A DNA stretch of 35,917 nucleotides from Gammaproteobacteria bacterium (GCA_029863125.1 JAOTWB010000023.1:1-35917); one strand, 5' to 3'; positions 1 through 10,029 are shown, numbered from the stretch's first letter. Program-made: numbers and translations. The notes: a model not told the origin generated them from the letters alone.

Positions 1-1
1 G

Positions 2-589
2 GCGACCCAGGGCGAAGCGGCGCTGCGCAATACGCAGCCATTCCAGCGCGAACTTGGCGGACGAGCGCATGTGTTCGCCCACAATGGCAACATGCCGGGC
101 ATCAAGGACAAGTGCTGTCTCGAATCACATCGCTTTACGCCCGTGGGCGACACCGATTCCGAGTTTGCGTTCTGCTGCCTGCTCGAGCGGCTTGGAAAGT
201 TGTGGGACCAGTCGACGGGTGAGCCGCCAATAGACTCACGCCTGGAACTCGTGGCCGATTTTGCCGCGTGGTTGCGGCCGTTCGGCCCGTTCAATTTCGT
301 ATATTCCGACGGCGACGCGCTGTTCGTTCATGCGCACCGCAGGATCCAGAGCGACGGCGAGATCCGGCCACCGGGGCTGCACCTGCTCGCCCGTTCATGC
401 AATGAGCAGGCGGTGGATCTGAGCCAGTCCGGCATTATGCTGGCCCCGATGGCTCAGGAGCTGGCGCTCGTTGCGAGTGTGCCCTTGACCGACGAGCCGT
501 GGGAGCCCATCGGCGAAGGCGAAGTCGTCGCCCTGACGCAGGGCATGGTCTGGGCGCGAAAGCCGGCTGCGCCCGCCAGCGCCGCGTGA
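2..589 (+). CDS. class II glutamine amidotransferase (YafJ-like), 5' end cut off by window
   Basis: The reading frame is open from base 2 and gives 195 residues to the TGA at 587-589. The start and the N-terminal catalytic cysteine lie before the window. The visible segment has the typical glutaminase-fold stretch RNTQPFQREL followed by VFAHNGNM, which in YafJ-type type II amidotransferases lines the glutamine site just downstream of the nucleophile. YafJ proteins are about 255 residues, so roughly 60 are missing. The family hydrolyses glutamine to release ammonia, but the acceptor substrate of the YafJ branch is not established. The GTG at 71 is an internal valine, not a start. The family assignment is firm; the physiological role is unknown. 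Confidence 0.85.
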   Translation, partial: ATQGEAALRNTQPFQRELGGRAHVFAHNGNMPGIKDKCCLESHRFTPVGDTDSEFAFCCLLERLGKLWDQSTGEPPIDSRLELVADFAAWLRPFGPFNFVYSDGDALFVHAHRRIQSDGEIRPPGLHLLARSCNEQAVDLSQSGIMLAPMAQELALVASVPLTDEPWEPIGEGEVVALTQGMVWARKPAAPASAA

Positions 590-608
590 TGATTACGCTG
601 CCGTGCGG

Positions 609-842
609 CTATTGATCCTTGCGGTGCCACCGGCCGGCCCGATCTTTCGCGTAAACCCGCTCCACGGCCCCCCAGGCCACTTTGTGCGCCGTTTCCTCGC
701 GTGAATCACGGCCCCGCCGTTTTTTGGGGTCCGCGTATTGCTTCCAGGCATTGTTGAACGCTTTGCGGTATATCTCCTGCGCATGACGAGGCAAATGCTC
801 GCGCACTCTTTTTGGTAAATCCGATTCGCTCTTGTAAGGCAT
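609..842 (-). CDS. ChaB family protein
   Basis: A 77-residue protein that begins MPYKSESDLP and contains HAQEIYRKAFNNAWKQY, then a basic stretch and EETAHKVAWGAVERVYAK. This matches E. coli ChaB in length (76 residues) and motif order. ChaB is annotated as a regulator of the cation antiporter ChaA, but its biochemical role is poorly supported and no chaA is seen here. The frame extends upstream to an ATG at 866 that overlaps the stop of the preceding CPxCG gene as ATGA. I prefer 842 because it matches the family N-terminus and length; 866 would add eight residues. It is the last gene of a three-gene minus-strand operon. Confidence 0.85.
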   Translation of the reverse strand: MPYKSESDLPKRVREHLPRHAQEIYRKAFNNAWKQYADPKKRRGRDSREETAHKVAWGAVERVYAKDRAGRWHRKDQ

Positions 843-862
843 CGTAAATACTCTTGCGTCGC

Positions 863-1054
863 TCATTCATTTTCACTGGTGACCCGCACACTGCCATCAC
901 CGTTGGGCCCGATGTCAATACTGAAGTCGATGGGACGACAGCAGACCTGGCAGTCCTCTACATAGTTTTGCTGGGGAACAGAGAGGTCGATTAGTACGTC
1001 GATACTTTCCCCGCAATAGGGGCATTCGATCTGTCGTTCACTGAGCCCTCTCAT
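863..1054 (-). CDS. CPxCG motif-containing cysteine-rich small protein
   Basis: A 63-residue protein starting MRGLSERQIECPYCGESI. It has two cysteine pairs, CPYCG and CQVCC, arranged as in small zinc-ribbon-like CPxCG proteins, and an acidic middle. The frame is open further upstream to 1207, but the extra part lies inside the DUF2784 gene and is not family-like. The ATG at 1054 overlaps the DUF2784 stop codon as ATGA, a classic translational-coupling arrangement, and fixes the start. Its own stop at 863 is followed closely by the ChaB-like gene. The family has no established function; metal binding is inferred from the cysteine spacing. Confidence 0.85.
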   Translation of the reverse strand: MRGLSERQIECPYCGESIDVLIDLSVPQQNYVEDCQVCCRPIDFSIDIGPNGDGSVRVTSENE

Positions 1055-1488
1055 TCGCACCTGGTCGCGCCAGGTTTTTTCGGTAAATCGCCAAACCGCC
1101 GTGGACGAACCCAGAACCAGCTGGCAACCACGGCGGCGGCAAAAACCGTGTAACAAACGGTGAACACCCACGCGGGGGCCCGATAATACAGGATCGCATC
1201 CAGCCAATGTGAAATGAACGAACCGGCGTAAACGCCCGCGCCCGCGCGTTCACGGAATGCCATCTCCCAGATTGTCAGCGGGCAAATTACACCGACCCAG
1301 GACTGCAGCACGACAACACCGATGGCAGCGAGGTGCGTGACGCGAAACCACGGGTTTCGTACCCACCCCCAATCGAGGAGTTTCCCGACAAGAATCGCTG
1401 CCAGGCCAAAAATGACAAACGCAACGAACAGGACGTGACCAAAAAGTAAAACGTCCGCGGCGAGTAGAAACAGGAAGTCGGACTGCAT
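1051..1488 (-). CDS. DUF2784 family inner-membrane protein
   Basis: A 145-residue protein with about four hydrophobic segments, roughly at residues 5-35, 48-68, 85-95 and 108-126, and a basic C-terminus. The pattern LLFGHVLFVAFVIFG near the N-terminus and WVGVICPLTIWE in the middle are hallmarks of DUF2784. No function is established for the family. An AGGT-type ribosome site lies a few bases before the ATG. It is the first gene of an operon with the CPxCG and ChaB-like genes, joined to the CPxCG gene by an ATGA stop/start overlap. Confidence 0.88.
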   Translation of the reverse strand: MQSDFLFLLAADVLLFGHVLFVAFVIFGLAAILVGKLLDWGWVRNPWFRVTHLAAIGVVVLQSWVGVICPLTIWEMAFRERAGAGVYAGSFISHWLDAILYYRAPAWVFTVCYTVFAAAVVASWFWVRPRRFGDLPKKPGATRCE

Positions 1489-1643
1489 CTATGCTACCTA
1501 TCGCTCAAGCCGAATGACATCGAGTATCCGGGACGAGCGCTATGACTGCAAACGGCGCCGCCGCGCGGATGTTCGTCATTTGCGGGAACATTAATTTGCA
1601 GGCAGTCTAGCACTGCAATCGGAGCGTCTGACAGATACCCAGT

Positions 1644-2207
1644 ATGAAAGAGCCCCCTCCACATTTGCCGTTCAGGCTGCGCAAGAAGCACGGATCCGGA
1701 GCGCGCCGCGATGTCAGTGCAGCGGATGGAGAGCGTCTGGTCCTCGCACAATCGTTTGGCTACGGTCTATTTGCCGGGCTGGTCACGATAGTTATCTTTT
1801 CGGTCTTGTGGGTCGCGCTGTCGTCGTTAACCAACCGTGTTTTTCCGTGGATGACGGTGTTGCTGGGCGCAATGCTGGGCTTTGCGGTGCGGCGAGCCGG
1901 TCGTGGTGTCGACTGGCGTTTTCCTGTGCTGGCGGCGGTGCTGGCGCTGCTCGGGGCACTGTTGGCCAACATTGTCGTCGCCGCTTCTTATACGGCAGAG
2001 ACTTTTGATACGGGAACGCTGCAGGTTCTGCGGTCGGTCACCAGTATGACGTGGCCGGTGTTCTTTGCCGAGGTCCTGACCGTGGCCGATCTGTTTTACG
2101 GGCTGATGGCCGCCGGGCTGGCGGCATTCCTGGCAAACAGGCAGCTTTCGCGATCGCAGTACTTCGCCTTGCGCCTGTGGCGCGCGGAATCAGACGGGCA
2201 TGACTAG
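1644..2207 (+). CDS. hypothetical four-helix membrane protein
   Basis: A 187-residue protein that I do not recognise. It has a hydrophilic, basic N-terminal tail of about 35 residues and then four hydrophobic segments, near residues 38-60, 67-84, 94-114 and 135-165. It ends in a charged tail. The architecture recalls small membrane proteins that carry a Yip1-like or phage-holin-like helix bundle, but no diagnostic motif is visible. No clear ribosome binding site precedes the ATG at 1644, so a later start is possible. Its last 18 bases overlap the end of the convergent HD-phosphohydrolase gene. Confidence 0.7.
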   Translation: MKEPPPHLPFRLRKKHGSGARRDVSAADGERLVLAQSFGYGLFAGLVTIVIFSVLWVALSSLTNRVFPWMTVLLGAMLGFAVRRAGRGVDWRFPVLAAVLALLGALLANIVVAASYTAETFDTGTLQVLRSVTSMTWPVFFAEVLTVADLFYGLMAAGLAAFLANRQLSRSQYFALRLWRAESDGHD

Positions 2208-3227
2208 GGGATTGTTACTCGCAATAGCCGAGCCCTTGAACGATGCGAGCTGCTTTGCGACGAGCTGTTCGATGTCCTGGACCGCGTTGGCTATCCCCAG
2301 GAAAAATGCGGGCTCACGGCGCAGTAGAGACCAGTCTCCGGTCTCGAGAATTCGAACGAGGTGCATGATATTGCTGCGGATAGCTTCGATATATGGATTG
2401 TGGCCGTCGTACAGGACTTCCATGTAGCGATACACCCGGTTGAACTTTGAGTTCAGCCGTTCGCGCATGACCTGCTGGTAAAATGCCGGCGTCTTTTGCA
2501 GCAAATCCTTGCCGGATTTGTATCGCACCATGTACTGGCCCGGTGAGGCTCTTTCTACGGCGACGCCCCCGACCACAAATTCCTTGTACAGGCGGTCGCG
2601 ACATTTCTCCAGATAGCAACGGTCAGCCATTTGCGCAATCAGGTCGGCGGTGCCAATCAGGTGCCCACAAATAATGTCGCGCGGATCGTCGAGCTCTATA
2701 TTGTCGAGATCCAGCTCGTAGCCCGTGAAGTGCACGATCATGCTGCTGACACCCACGTCTTTGGCCAGGCCAAGATCCGGCAGGTAACGGCGAAGAAAAT
2801 CAGCGCTGCGGGAGACGTGATAGAGCGTGAATTCAGCGCCGTTCGAAAATTCACTGTCACGTTCCTCGTGACGAATGTAGCCAGAGTCGTGGAACAGAGA
2901 TGTGATGATGGCCATTTGCGCACGGGCGGCACCAAGTCTGTCCGGTGGTTCGACACTGCGTTCATAACCCGCAACGAGGCGTGCCAGCGCCAGCGTCATG
3001 TCGAGCGTGTGCTGCATGTCGTGATAGGTCGTGTCACAGCCTTTGTAGCCGGGATAACGACCGGTAAACAGGCGCTCGAAATCGTAGAACGCCAGCCAGA
3101 GCTTGTCGAACGATGTGCCGGGAAAAGTCTGGAAGAACAATTCGTGCACGGCATCTCGGACCGCGGCAGGATTACTAACCTGTACAGTATTGGTTACGTC
3201 GTAGTCATTACGGCGGTCCTGCGGCAT
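2190..3227 (-). CDS. HD-superfamily metal-dependent phosphohydrolase (PDEase-like)
   Basis: A 345-residue soluble protein. It carries YHDMQHTLDM (H69, H73) and SLFHDSGY (H113-D114), the metal-ligand pattern of HD-domain phosphohydrolases, with spacing and the YHxxxH form reminiscent of class I cyclic-nucleotide phosphodiesterases. A further acidic ligand may be the aspartate in GTADLIAQMADR. The C-terminal half is helical without a recognised domain. I chose the ATG at 3227 because AGGTGGGGG stands directly upstream; a GTG at 3278 would add 17 low-complexity residues. The gene lies downstream of xth on the same strand. Substrate unknown: cyclic nucleotides are a guess based on motif likeness. 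Confidence 0.82.
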   Translation of the reverse strand: MPQDRRNDYDVTNTVQVSNPAAVRDAVHELFFQTFPGTSFDKLWLAFYDFERLFTGRYPGYKGCDTTYHDMQHTLDMTLALARLVAGYERSVEPPDRLGAARAQMAIITSLFHDSGYIRHEERDSEFSNGAEFTLYHVSRSADFLRRYLPDLGLAKDVGVSSMIVHFTGYELDLDNIELDDPRDIICGHLIGTADLIAQMADRCYLEKCRDRLYKEFVVGGVAVERASPGQYMVRYKSGKDLLQKTPAFYQQVMRERLNSKFNRVYRYMEVLYDGHNPYIEAIRSNIMHLVRILETGDWSLLRREPAFFLGIANAVQDIEQLVAKQLASFKGSAIASNNPLVMPV

Positions 3228-3283
3228 CGTGCCCCCACCTTTTTTCTTTCCATGATACATGGCGGGCTCGTTGCGCACAGTTA

Positions 3284-3313
3284 GAAAACCGGCAATATGT
3301 TATGTCGGTTTTC
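3284..3313 (-). terminator. inverted repeat between xth and the HD gene, possible weak terminator
   Basis: GAAAACCG at 3284-3291 pairs perfectly with CGGTTTTC at 3306-3313 around a 14-base AT-rich loop. It lies just after the xth stop. The U-run falls inside the stem rather than after it, so it is not a textbook intrinsic terminator; it could instead be a processing hairpin in the leader of the HD gene. Confidence 0.3.
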
Positions 3314-3324
3314 TTTACGCATCC

Positions 3325-4092
3325 TCAGATTTTGAACTCGGCAATAACCGGGGCATGATCTGATGGCCGGTCCCAGGCACGTGGCTCTTTGTCTATGTAG
3401 CTGGCTGTACAGCGCTTGGTCATTGCCGCGCTGGTCAGAATCAGGTCGATGCGCAGGCCTGCGTTTCGGCGAAAACCGGCGGCCCGGTAGTCCCACCAGC
3501 TGAACGATTTCTCAGGCTGCTCGAATTCACGAAAAACATCGCTAAGGCCGAGATCAAGGAGTGCGTTCAGCGCCTTACGTTCAAGCGGACTGCAAAGAAC
3601 CGCGTCACCCCATTTCACAGGATCGTAAACATCCTCATCAGCCGGAGCGATATTGAAATCGCCAAGCACAATCACATTCTCATGACGCCGTAATTCCGTT
3701 TTCAGAAAGTTTCTGAGCGACGCAAGCCAGGCAAGCTTGTATTCGTATTTATCCGTACCAACAGCGGATCCGTTGGGCACATATAGGTCGATTACGCGGA
3801 CATTGTTGATCGTGCTGGCAAGGATACGTCGCTGCGGATCTTCATAGTCGGGGAAGTCTGTCACGGGATCGGACGGCGGAGATTTGCTGAGGACAGCAAC
3901 GCCATTGTAGGTTTTTTGTCCGCTGGCGACAGAGTGGTAACCCAGCTCCATAAGGTCGTCAGACGGAAACTTCTCGGTGACCTGCTTGATCTCCTGCAGC
4001 ACGAGAACATGGGGCTCGTGGGCCTGCAGCCACTCGACGACGTGGTTCCGTCGCACATTCATCGAGTTGATGTTCCAGGTTGCGACCTTCAC
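3325..4092 (-). CDS. xth: exodeoxyribonuclease III
   Basis: A 255-residue endonuclease/exonuclease/phosphatase-fold protein. It starts MKVATWNINS (catalytic N7), has LQEIK with the metal ligand E34, GDFNIAP with D145 and N147, and SDHAP with the catalytic H246. Xth/ExoA enzymes act in base excision repair, cutting 5' of abasic sites and degrading 3' ends of duplex DNA. Length is normal for the family. The start is GTG, overlapping the stop codon of prlC upstream as GTGA, so the two genes are translationally coupled. Confidence 0.93.
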   Translation of the reverse strand: MKVATWNINSMNVRRNHVVEWLQAHEPHVLVLQEIKQVTEKFPSDDLMELGYHSVASGQKTYNGVAVLSKSPPSDPVTDFPDYEDPQRRILASTINNVRVIDLYVPNGSAVGTDKYEYKLAWLASLRNFLKTELRRHENVIVLGDFNIAPADEDVYDPVKWGDAVLCSPLERKALNALLDLGLSDVFREFEQPEKSFSWWDYRAAGFRRNAGLRIDLILTSAAMTKRCTASYIDKEPRAWDRPSDHAPVIAEFKI

Positions 4093-6110
4093 AAGGTCTG
4101 GATTCCGTTCTGCCGAAGCAGAGCGTCGATCGTCGGCTCGCGACCCCGAAAGGCAACGTAAGCCTGCATGAAGTCCCGGCTGCCCCCAATTTCGAGTATC
4201 TCCTGCCTGAACCGCTGTGCAGTGGCCTGATCGAATATCCCGGCCTCGGCAAAAGCCGCAAACGCGTCAGCCGCCAGCACCTCAGCCCATTTGTAGCTGT
4301 AATAGCCGGCCGCATAGCCGCCCGCGAAAATATGCGAAAACGCATGGGGAAAACGGTTGTAATCCGGATGGCGAATCAGGGCCACTTCGTCGCGCACTTC
4401 GGCCAGGGTTTCAAGCACACGTGGTGCTGCTTGTGGGTCGTACTCCGCATGCAGCCTGAAATCGTAGATCCCGAGTTCGAGCTGGCGGACCATCGCAAGT
4501 GCCGCGCCCGCATGACGGCTTGCGTCGAGCTTGTCGAACAAGTCGCGTGGCAGCGGCTCCCCGCTTTCTGCATGTGACGAGCAAAGAGTCAGCACGCGGT
4601 AACTCCATGCGAAATTCTCCATGAACTGGCTGGGCAGTTCCACCGCGTCCCACGGCACGCCATTGAAGCCGGAAATGCTCGGAAAACCGATCCGGGTCAG
4701 CAGGTGATGCAGCATGTGTCCGAACTCGTGGAACAGTGTAACTACGTCTTCGTGTGTCAGGAGTGACTGGCCGTCTTCATTCGGCGGCGGAAAATTGCAG
4801 ACCAGGAACCCTACGGGCAAATCAAAGGAGCCATTGAGGTTCTGGCGGCCGATGCATTCGTCGATCCACGCACCCGCGCGCTTGCCGTTGCGTGCAAACA
4901 GGTCAGTGTAGAAACCGCCGAGCGATCTCCCCCCGGACTCTCGAACCGCGTAGTAACGCACGTCGTCATGCCAGGTTTCTACGCACTCATCGGGCGTCAG
5001 CTCGATGTCATAAAGCCTTGCGGCAAGCGAGAACAGGCCATTGATGACGGTATTGGCAGGAAAGTACTGTCGCAGTTCTTCGTTGGATACCGAAAACCTC
5101 GACTGCTTGTATTTCTCCAGCCAGAACGTGACGTCCCAGGGCTCGAGGTCGATCCCGGCGAACGCCGACAGGTCCGCGAACTGCTGAGCGGCGGCGTTGC
5201 GCGAGTGTCCTGCGAGCTCCCGCAGGAACCCGATAACCTGGTCGGGGGAATCGGCCATTTTCGTGGCCAGGGAGTAGTGGGCATAGGTCGGAAACCCGAC
5301 GAGATTCGCCGCCTCGTGGCGCAGCGCAAGTATTTTCTCGATGTTGGCGCTGTTGTCCCATTCTTTATTGTCGCCCTGATCCGATGCGCGCGTTGCCCAG
5401 GCCCGGTACAGCGTTTCCCGAAGGCCGCGGTTATCGGCATGTTTCATGACGGCATCGTAGGTCGGATAATCAAGCGACAGCAACCAGCCGTCGAGTCCCT
5501 TGAGTGAGGCATCCTCCTTCGCGCGGGCGATGGCTTGTTGCGGCAAACCGGCCAGTTCGTCGATATCGGTGATGTGTAGATTCCACGCATCCGACGCGTC
5601 CTGGACATTGTGCTCGAAGTTCGCCTGCGTCGCCGCAAGCTCTTGCATGATAGCCTTGAAGCGCTCTTTGGCTTCCTTTTCGAGGTCGACCCCGGCCAGA
5701 TGGAAATCGCGCAACGCGTGCTCGACGGCTCGGCGGCTCGCCTCGCTGGCATCATCGGGCAAGGCTTTTTCGACCCGCGCGTAAGCCTGCTGCAGCCGTT
5801 CGTTCTGCGATATTTCGGTGCCATGCTCGGTCAGTAATGGCAGCGCCTGGTTATAAGCCTCACGCCAGTCGTTTGATCCAAGTACACTTTGCAGGTGCCT
5901 GACGGGTGACCAGATGCGCCCGAGCGTGTGCTCCATCAGTTCTACCGGACTGACCAGCGACTCGATGTCGGGCTGAGTATCGGCATCCAGTAACTCATCG
6001 AGCCGCGCTCGATGATCGGCAATGACCGTTTCTATAGCGGGAACGACGTGCTCCGGCGTAATTTCGTCAAAACGCGGCAGCGACGACGTATCGAGCAGGG
6101 GGTTATTCAT
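4089..6110 (-). CDS. prlC: oligopeptidase A (M3 metallopeptidase)
   Basis: A 673-residue cytoplasmic zinc peptidase (E. coli OpdA/PrlC has 680). The catalytic motif HEFGH is at residues 461-465 and the third zinc ligand is expected in the following FMENF segment. The N-terminus MNNPLLDTSSLPRF and the central LACHELFG-type helical body fit family M3A. It degrades short peptides, including cleaved signal peptides. The frame is open upstream to 6179, but the extra 23 residues are not family-like and overlap the gor promoter region, so I use the ATG at 6110. It is the first gene of a unit with xth and is divergent from gor. Confidence 0.93.
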   Translation of the reverse strand: MNNPLLDTSSLPRFDEITPEHVVPAIETVIADHRARLDELLDADTQPDIESLVSPVELMEHTLGRIWSPVRHLQSVLGSNDWREAYNQALPLLTEHGTEISQNERLQQAYARVEKALPDDASEASRRAVEHALRDFHLAGVDLEKEAKERFKAIMQELAATQANFEHNVQDASDAWNLHITDIDELAGLPQQAIARAKEDASLKGLDGWLLSLDYPTYDAVMKHADNRGLRETLYRAWATRASDQGDNKEWDNSANIEKILALRHEAANLVGFPTYAHYSLATKMADSPDQVIGFLRELAGHSRNAAAQQFADLSAFAGIDLEPWDVTFWLEKYKQSRFSVSNEELRQYFPANTVINGLFSLAARLYDIELTPDECVETWHDDVRYYAVRESGGRSLGGFYTDLFARNGKRAGAWIDECIGRQNLNGSFDLPVGFLVCNFPPPNEDGQSLLTHEDVVTLFHEFGHMLHHLLTRIGFPSISGFNGVPWDAVELPSQFMENFAWSYRVLTLCSSHAESGEPLPRDLFDKLDASRHAGAALAMVRQLELGIYDFRLHAEYDPQAAPRVLETLAEVRDEVALIRHPDYNRFPHAFSHIFAGGYAAGYYSYKWAEVLAADAFAAFAEAGIFDQATAQRFRQEILEIGGSRDFMQAYVAFRGREPTIDALLRQNGIQTL

Positions 6111-6118
6111 AAAGCGGG

Positions 6119-6147
6119 TTGATATCTGTTTCCTGGCGCCCGATATT
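6119..6147 (+). promoter_or_regulatory. candidate sigma-70 promoter for gor
   Basis: TTGATA at 6119-6124 and GATATT at 6142-6147 are separated by exactly 17 bases, matching the consensus at five and four of six positions. Initiation near 6154 would give a leader of about 50 bases before the gor GTG, in the short gap divergent from prlC. Confidence 0.4.
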
Positions 6148-6202
6148 AGCACGGGCCGCTGTTGGTGCCGGGTATGCAAATTGACTTAACGACGGAGGAA
6201 AC

Positions 6203-7549
6203 GTGACGGACAAATTGGACCTCCTGGTGATTGGTGGTGGCAGCGGCGGACTGGCCCACGCGCAGCGTGCAGCTGAATACGGCGCAAGCGCAGCGGTAGT
6301 CGAGCATGGCCCGCTTGGCGGTACCTGCGTCAACGTCGGATGCGTGCCGAAAAAAATCATGTGGTATTCCGCGCATCATGCGCACCAGTTTGACCATGCG
6401 CCGGACTATGGGTTCGATATCGAGGTCAAAGGCCACGACTGGGGTGCGCTCAAGTCGCGCCGTGATGCCTATATCAAGCGACTCAACGGAATTTACGGCA
6501 ACAACCTCGACAAGCACGGGGTGGCCCATATTCAGGGTAGCGCCCGCTTCGTGGATGCAAATACTATCGAGGTGGCCGGCCGCGAGTACAAGGCCGGGCA
6601 CATCGTGATTGCAACAGGCGGCAGACCTATCGTACCCGACATTGCCGGGGCCGAGCTGGGCATCACGTCGGACGGCTTCTTCGAGCTCGAGGACCGCCCA
6701 CAGCGCGTGCTGGTTGCGGGCAGCGGATACGTATCAGTCGAGCTTGCCGGCGTTCTCAATGCCCTGGGCAGCGAGACTCATGTCGTAGTCCGCAAAGAAG
6801 GCGTGCTGCGCAGCTTCGACAGGATGTTGAGCGCCGAGCTGATGGAGGCAATGCGAAACAGCGGCATAGCGCTGGACACGGGTGTCATCCCGAAGAGCGT
6901 GCAGCAGCCGGGTGACGGCATCGTTCTGCATGCCGAAGACGGGCGTTCTTTTGGACCTGTCGATGTCCTGATCTGGGCGGTAGGGCGCGAACCGAACACC
7001 GAGATGCTGGAGACGGCCAACGCCGGCGTGCACATGGACGACAAGGGTTTCGTTCCCACGGACGAGTACCAGCAGACCAACGTGGAAAATATTTTTGCAT
7101 TGGGTGACGTAACGGGCCGCGATGCGCTGACGCCGGTAGCGATCGCGGCGGGACGCCGGCTTGCCGATCGTTTGTACGGCGGTATGAAGGGACGACACCT
7201 GGAGTATCACCTCATACCCACCGTCATCTTCAGTCATCCGACCATTGGCACGGTCGGCATGTCCGAAGACGAAGCGCGCGCCAAGTTCGGCGACGACATC
7301 AAGGTATACAACTGCAGTTTCATTGGCATGTACTACGCTCTGGGCAAGAACAAACAGCGCTCAGCAATGAAGCTGGTAACGACCGGGCCGGAAGAACGTG
7401 TCGTCGGTTGTCACGTGTTCGGGGACGGGGCCGACGAGATGATGCAGGGATTCGCTGTGGCAATGCGCATGGGTGCGACCAAAGCTGATTTCGATGACAC
7501 CGTCGCGATCCATCCGACCAGCGCCGAAGAACTCGTGACTATGCGCTAA
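6203..7549 (+). CDS. gor: glutathione-disulfide reductase
   Basis: A 448-residue FAD/NADPH flavoenzyme that reduces glutathione disulfide. The N-terminal FAD site reads GGGSGG, followed by the redox pair C42-VNVG-C47. The second Rossmann motif [11 protein letters not shown] and the arginines in [12 protein letters not shown] fit NADPH rather than NADH. The second FAD-binding stretch is ALGDVTG. The C-terminus holds the catalytic HPTSAEE (H437, E442). This is the Gor type rather than lipoamide or mercuric reductase. The start is GTG at 6203, supported by GGAGGA at 6194-6199. The 3' end overlaps aroE by 11 bases tail to tail. Confidence 0.95.
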   Translation: MTDKLDLLVIGGGSGGLAHAQRAAEYGASAAVVEHGPLGGTCVNVGCVPKKIMWYSAHHAHQFDHAPDYGFDIEVKGHDWGALKSRRDAYIKRLNGIYGNNLDKHGVAHIQGSARFVDANTIEVAGREYKAGHIVIATGGRPIVPDIAGAELGITSDGFFELEDRPQRVLVAGSGYVSVELAGVLNALGSETHVVVRKEGVLRSFDRMLSAELMEAMRNSGIALDTGVIPKSVQQPGDGIVLHAEDGRSFGPVDVLIWAVGREPNTEMLETANAGVHMDDKGFVPTDEYQQTNVENIFALGDVTGRDALTPVAIAAGRRLADRLYGGMKGRHLEYHLIPTVIFSHPTIGTVGMSEDEARAKFGDDIKVYNCSFIGMYYALGKNKQRSAMKLVTTGPEERVVGCHVFGDGADEMMQGFAVAMRMGATKADFDDTVAIHPTSAEELVTMR

Positions 7550-8362
7550 TGGCCATGCGACGCAGGACCTCGGCCGTGTCCGGCCGCACGCCTCGCCAGA
7601 TACGAAACGACTCCGCCGCCTGTTCAACGAGCATACCCCAGCCCATTATGGAGCGGGCTGCACCCTGCTCGCGCGCCCATACGCTGAACGGCGTGGGCTT
7701 CAGGCCGTAGGAAAGGTCATAACAAATGGTTTGCCCCGATACGGCGGCAGCAGGATACGGCGGCGCCTCGCCGCTCAGACCGGCCGACGTCGCATTGATT
7801 ATCAGGTCGTAATTCTCGGTCACGGGTACGACATTGAAGCGGCACGCGGTCACGGGTCCGGAGCGGGAAAAGTGCTTGGCAAGCGCCTGGGCCTTGCCCA
7901 GCGTGCGGTTGGCGATACGCAGCGAGGCCGGCTGCATCTCGAGCAGCGGCCCGATGATGCCGCGCGTAGCGCCGCCCGCGCCGAGAACCAGGATATTGGC
8001 GCCCTCCAGCGCAAGCTCGAGATTGACGACGAGATCGCGAAGCAAGCCGAAACCGTCGGTATTGTCGCCGAGGATTTCGCCCTCCTTGAACGTAAGCGTA
8101 TTCACGGCGCCGGCCGTGCTGGCCCGTTCGCTCAGGTGATCCACGAGTCGGGTGACTTCGCCTTTGTGCGGCACAGTAATGTTGAGTCCCTTGCCGCCGG
8201 TCCGCTGAAACTGGCGCACCGCCGACTCCAGCTTCTCCGGAGAAACCTGCAGTAACTCGTACTGCATGTCCTGGCCTGTCTGCATGGCAAACAGGCGGTG
8301 TATCATCGGCGAGCGGCTCTGTGAGATCGGGTATCCCATTACTCCATAGCGATCCGCGGACA

Positions 8363-8363
<1 letters not shown>
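7539..8363 (-). CDS. aroE: shikimate dehydrogenase (NADP+)
   Basis: A 274-residue enzyme that reduces 3-dehydroshikimate in aromatic amino acid synthesis. The substrate site shows SRSPMIH near the N-terminus, NITVPHK with catalytic K67, and GDNTDGFG with catalytic D103. The dinucleotide-binding loop is LGAGGATRG, followed by IANRTLGKA, in which the NRT arginine binds the NADP phosphate. Length is normal. Its ATG shares one base with the hemB stop (TAATG), so it is coupled to hemB upstream. Its stop lies inside the end of convergent gor. Confidence 0.95.
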
Positions 8364-9382
<1,019 letters not shown>

Positions 9383-9497
9383 CTAGAATAATAAAGAGAA
9401 GTTCTTATTTTCCATGTATTTAGCTACGGTTTCCACGTCTTAATCACAGTATTTGGCGATTCCGGTAATAATTGCCACAACGAGCGGGTCATCTCGT

Positions 9498-10025
9498 ATG
9501 AACAGTAGCAGTGCCGAGGCTGAGCGAAGGCGGAGATTCGACCGGATAGTGGCCGTATTCCACGCCGACATGTTCCGCTACGCGGCCTGGCTCTGCAGGG
9601 ACAGGGCGATAGCGGAGGACGTTGTTCAGGAAGCGATGCTGCGAGCCTGGAAATCGCTGGACGCCCTGCGCGACGACGCTGCCGCCAAACACTGGCTGCT
9701 GACGATCGTGCGACGGGAAAATGCCCGCTACTTTGAGCGGCGGCGGCTGGAAACCGTCGATATAGACAATTTGACGGCATCGCAGGCGGCATTGCTGGCT
9801 GAGGCACCAAACGAGGAGCTCCAGGAGCTGCGTGAATCGATCTACGAGCTCGACGACGATTACAGGGAACCGCTCGTACTGCAGGTCCTGATGGGCTATA
9901 GCACTGCCGAGATTGGAGAATTAATGGGACTGAAGCAGGGTGCGGTACTGACACGCCTGCATCGGGCCCGGCTGAAACTAAGGGAAAAAGTGGCTGACGA
10001 GCAACTTCGTGAGTCCGGCGAATGA
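9498..10025 (+). CDS. ECF-type sigma-70 family RNA polymerase sigma factor
   Basis: A 175-residue protein with only the two ECF domains. Region 2 spans roughly residues 15-80 with FRYAAWLCRD, AEDVVQEAMLRAWKSL and HWLLTIVRRE. Region 4 spans roughly 115-168 with YREPLVLQVL, YSTAEIGELMGLKQGAVLTRLHRAR as its helix-turn-helix. I chose ATG at 9498; the upstream TTG at 9453 adds residues not typical of the family. The anti-sigma gene starts five bases after its stop, and a small Cys-repeat secreted peptide follows, so this sigma probably drives that operon in response to an envelope or metal signal. No clear ECF -35/-10 pair was found upstream. Confidence 0.92.
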   Translation: MNSSSAEAERRRRFDRIVAVFHADMFRYAAWLCRDRAIAEDVVQEAMLRAWKSLDALRDDAAAKHWLLTIVRRENARYFERRRLETVDIDNLTASQAALLAEAPNEELQELRESIYELDDDYREPLVLQVLMGYSTAEIGELMGLKQGAVLTRLHRARLKLREKVADEQLRESGE

Positions 10026-10029
10026 GCTA

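Noticed and set aside
1494..1751. 85-residue minus-strand frame in the gap before DUF2784
   Set aside because: No ribosome site, no recognisable motif, and it runs into the coding region of the opposite-strand membrane protein.
2631..3284. 217-residue plus-strand frame opposite the HD gene
   Set aside because: The minus-strand frame has HD metal motifs and a good ribosome site; this is its antisense.
6111..6179. N-terminal extension of prlC to 6179
   Set aside because: The residues do not resemble OpdA N-termini and would run across the likely gor promoter.
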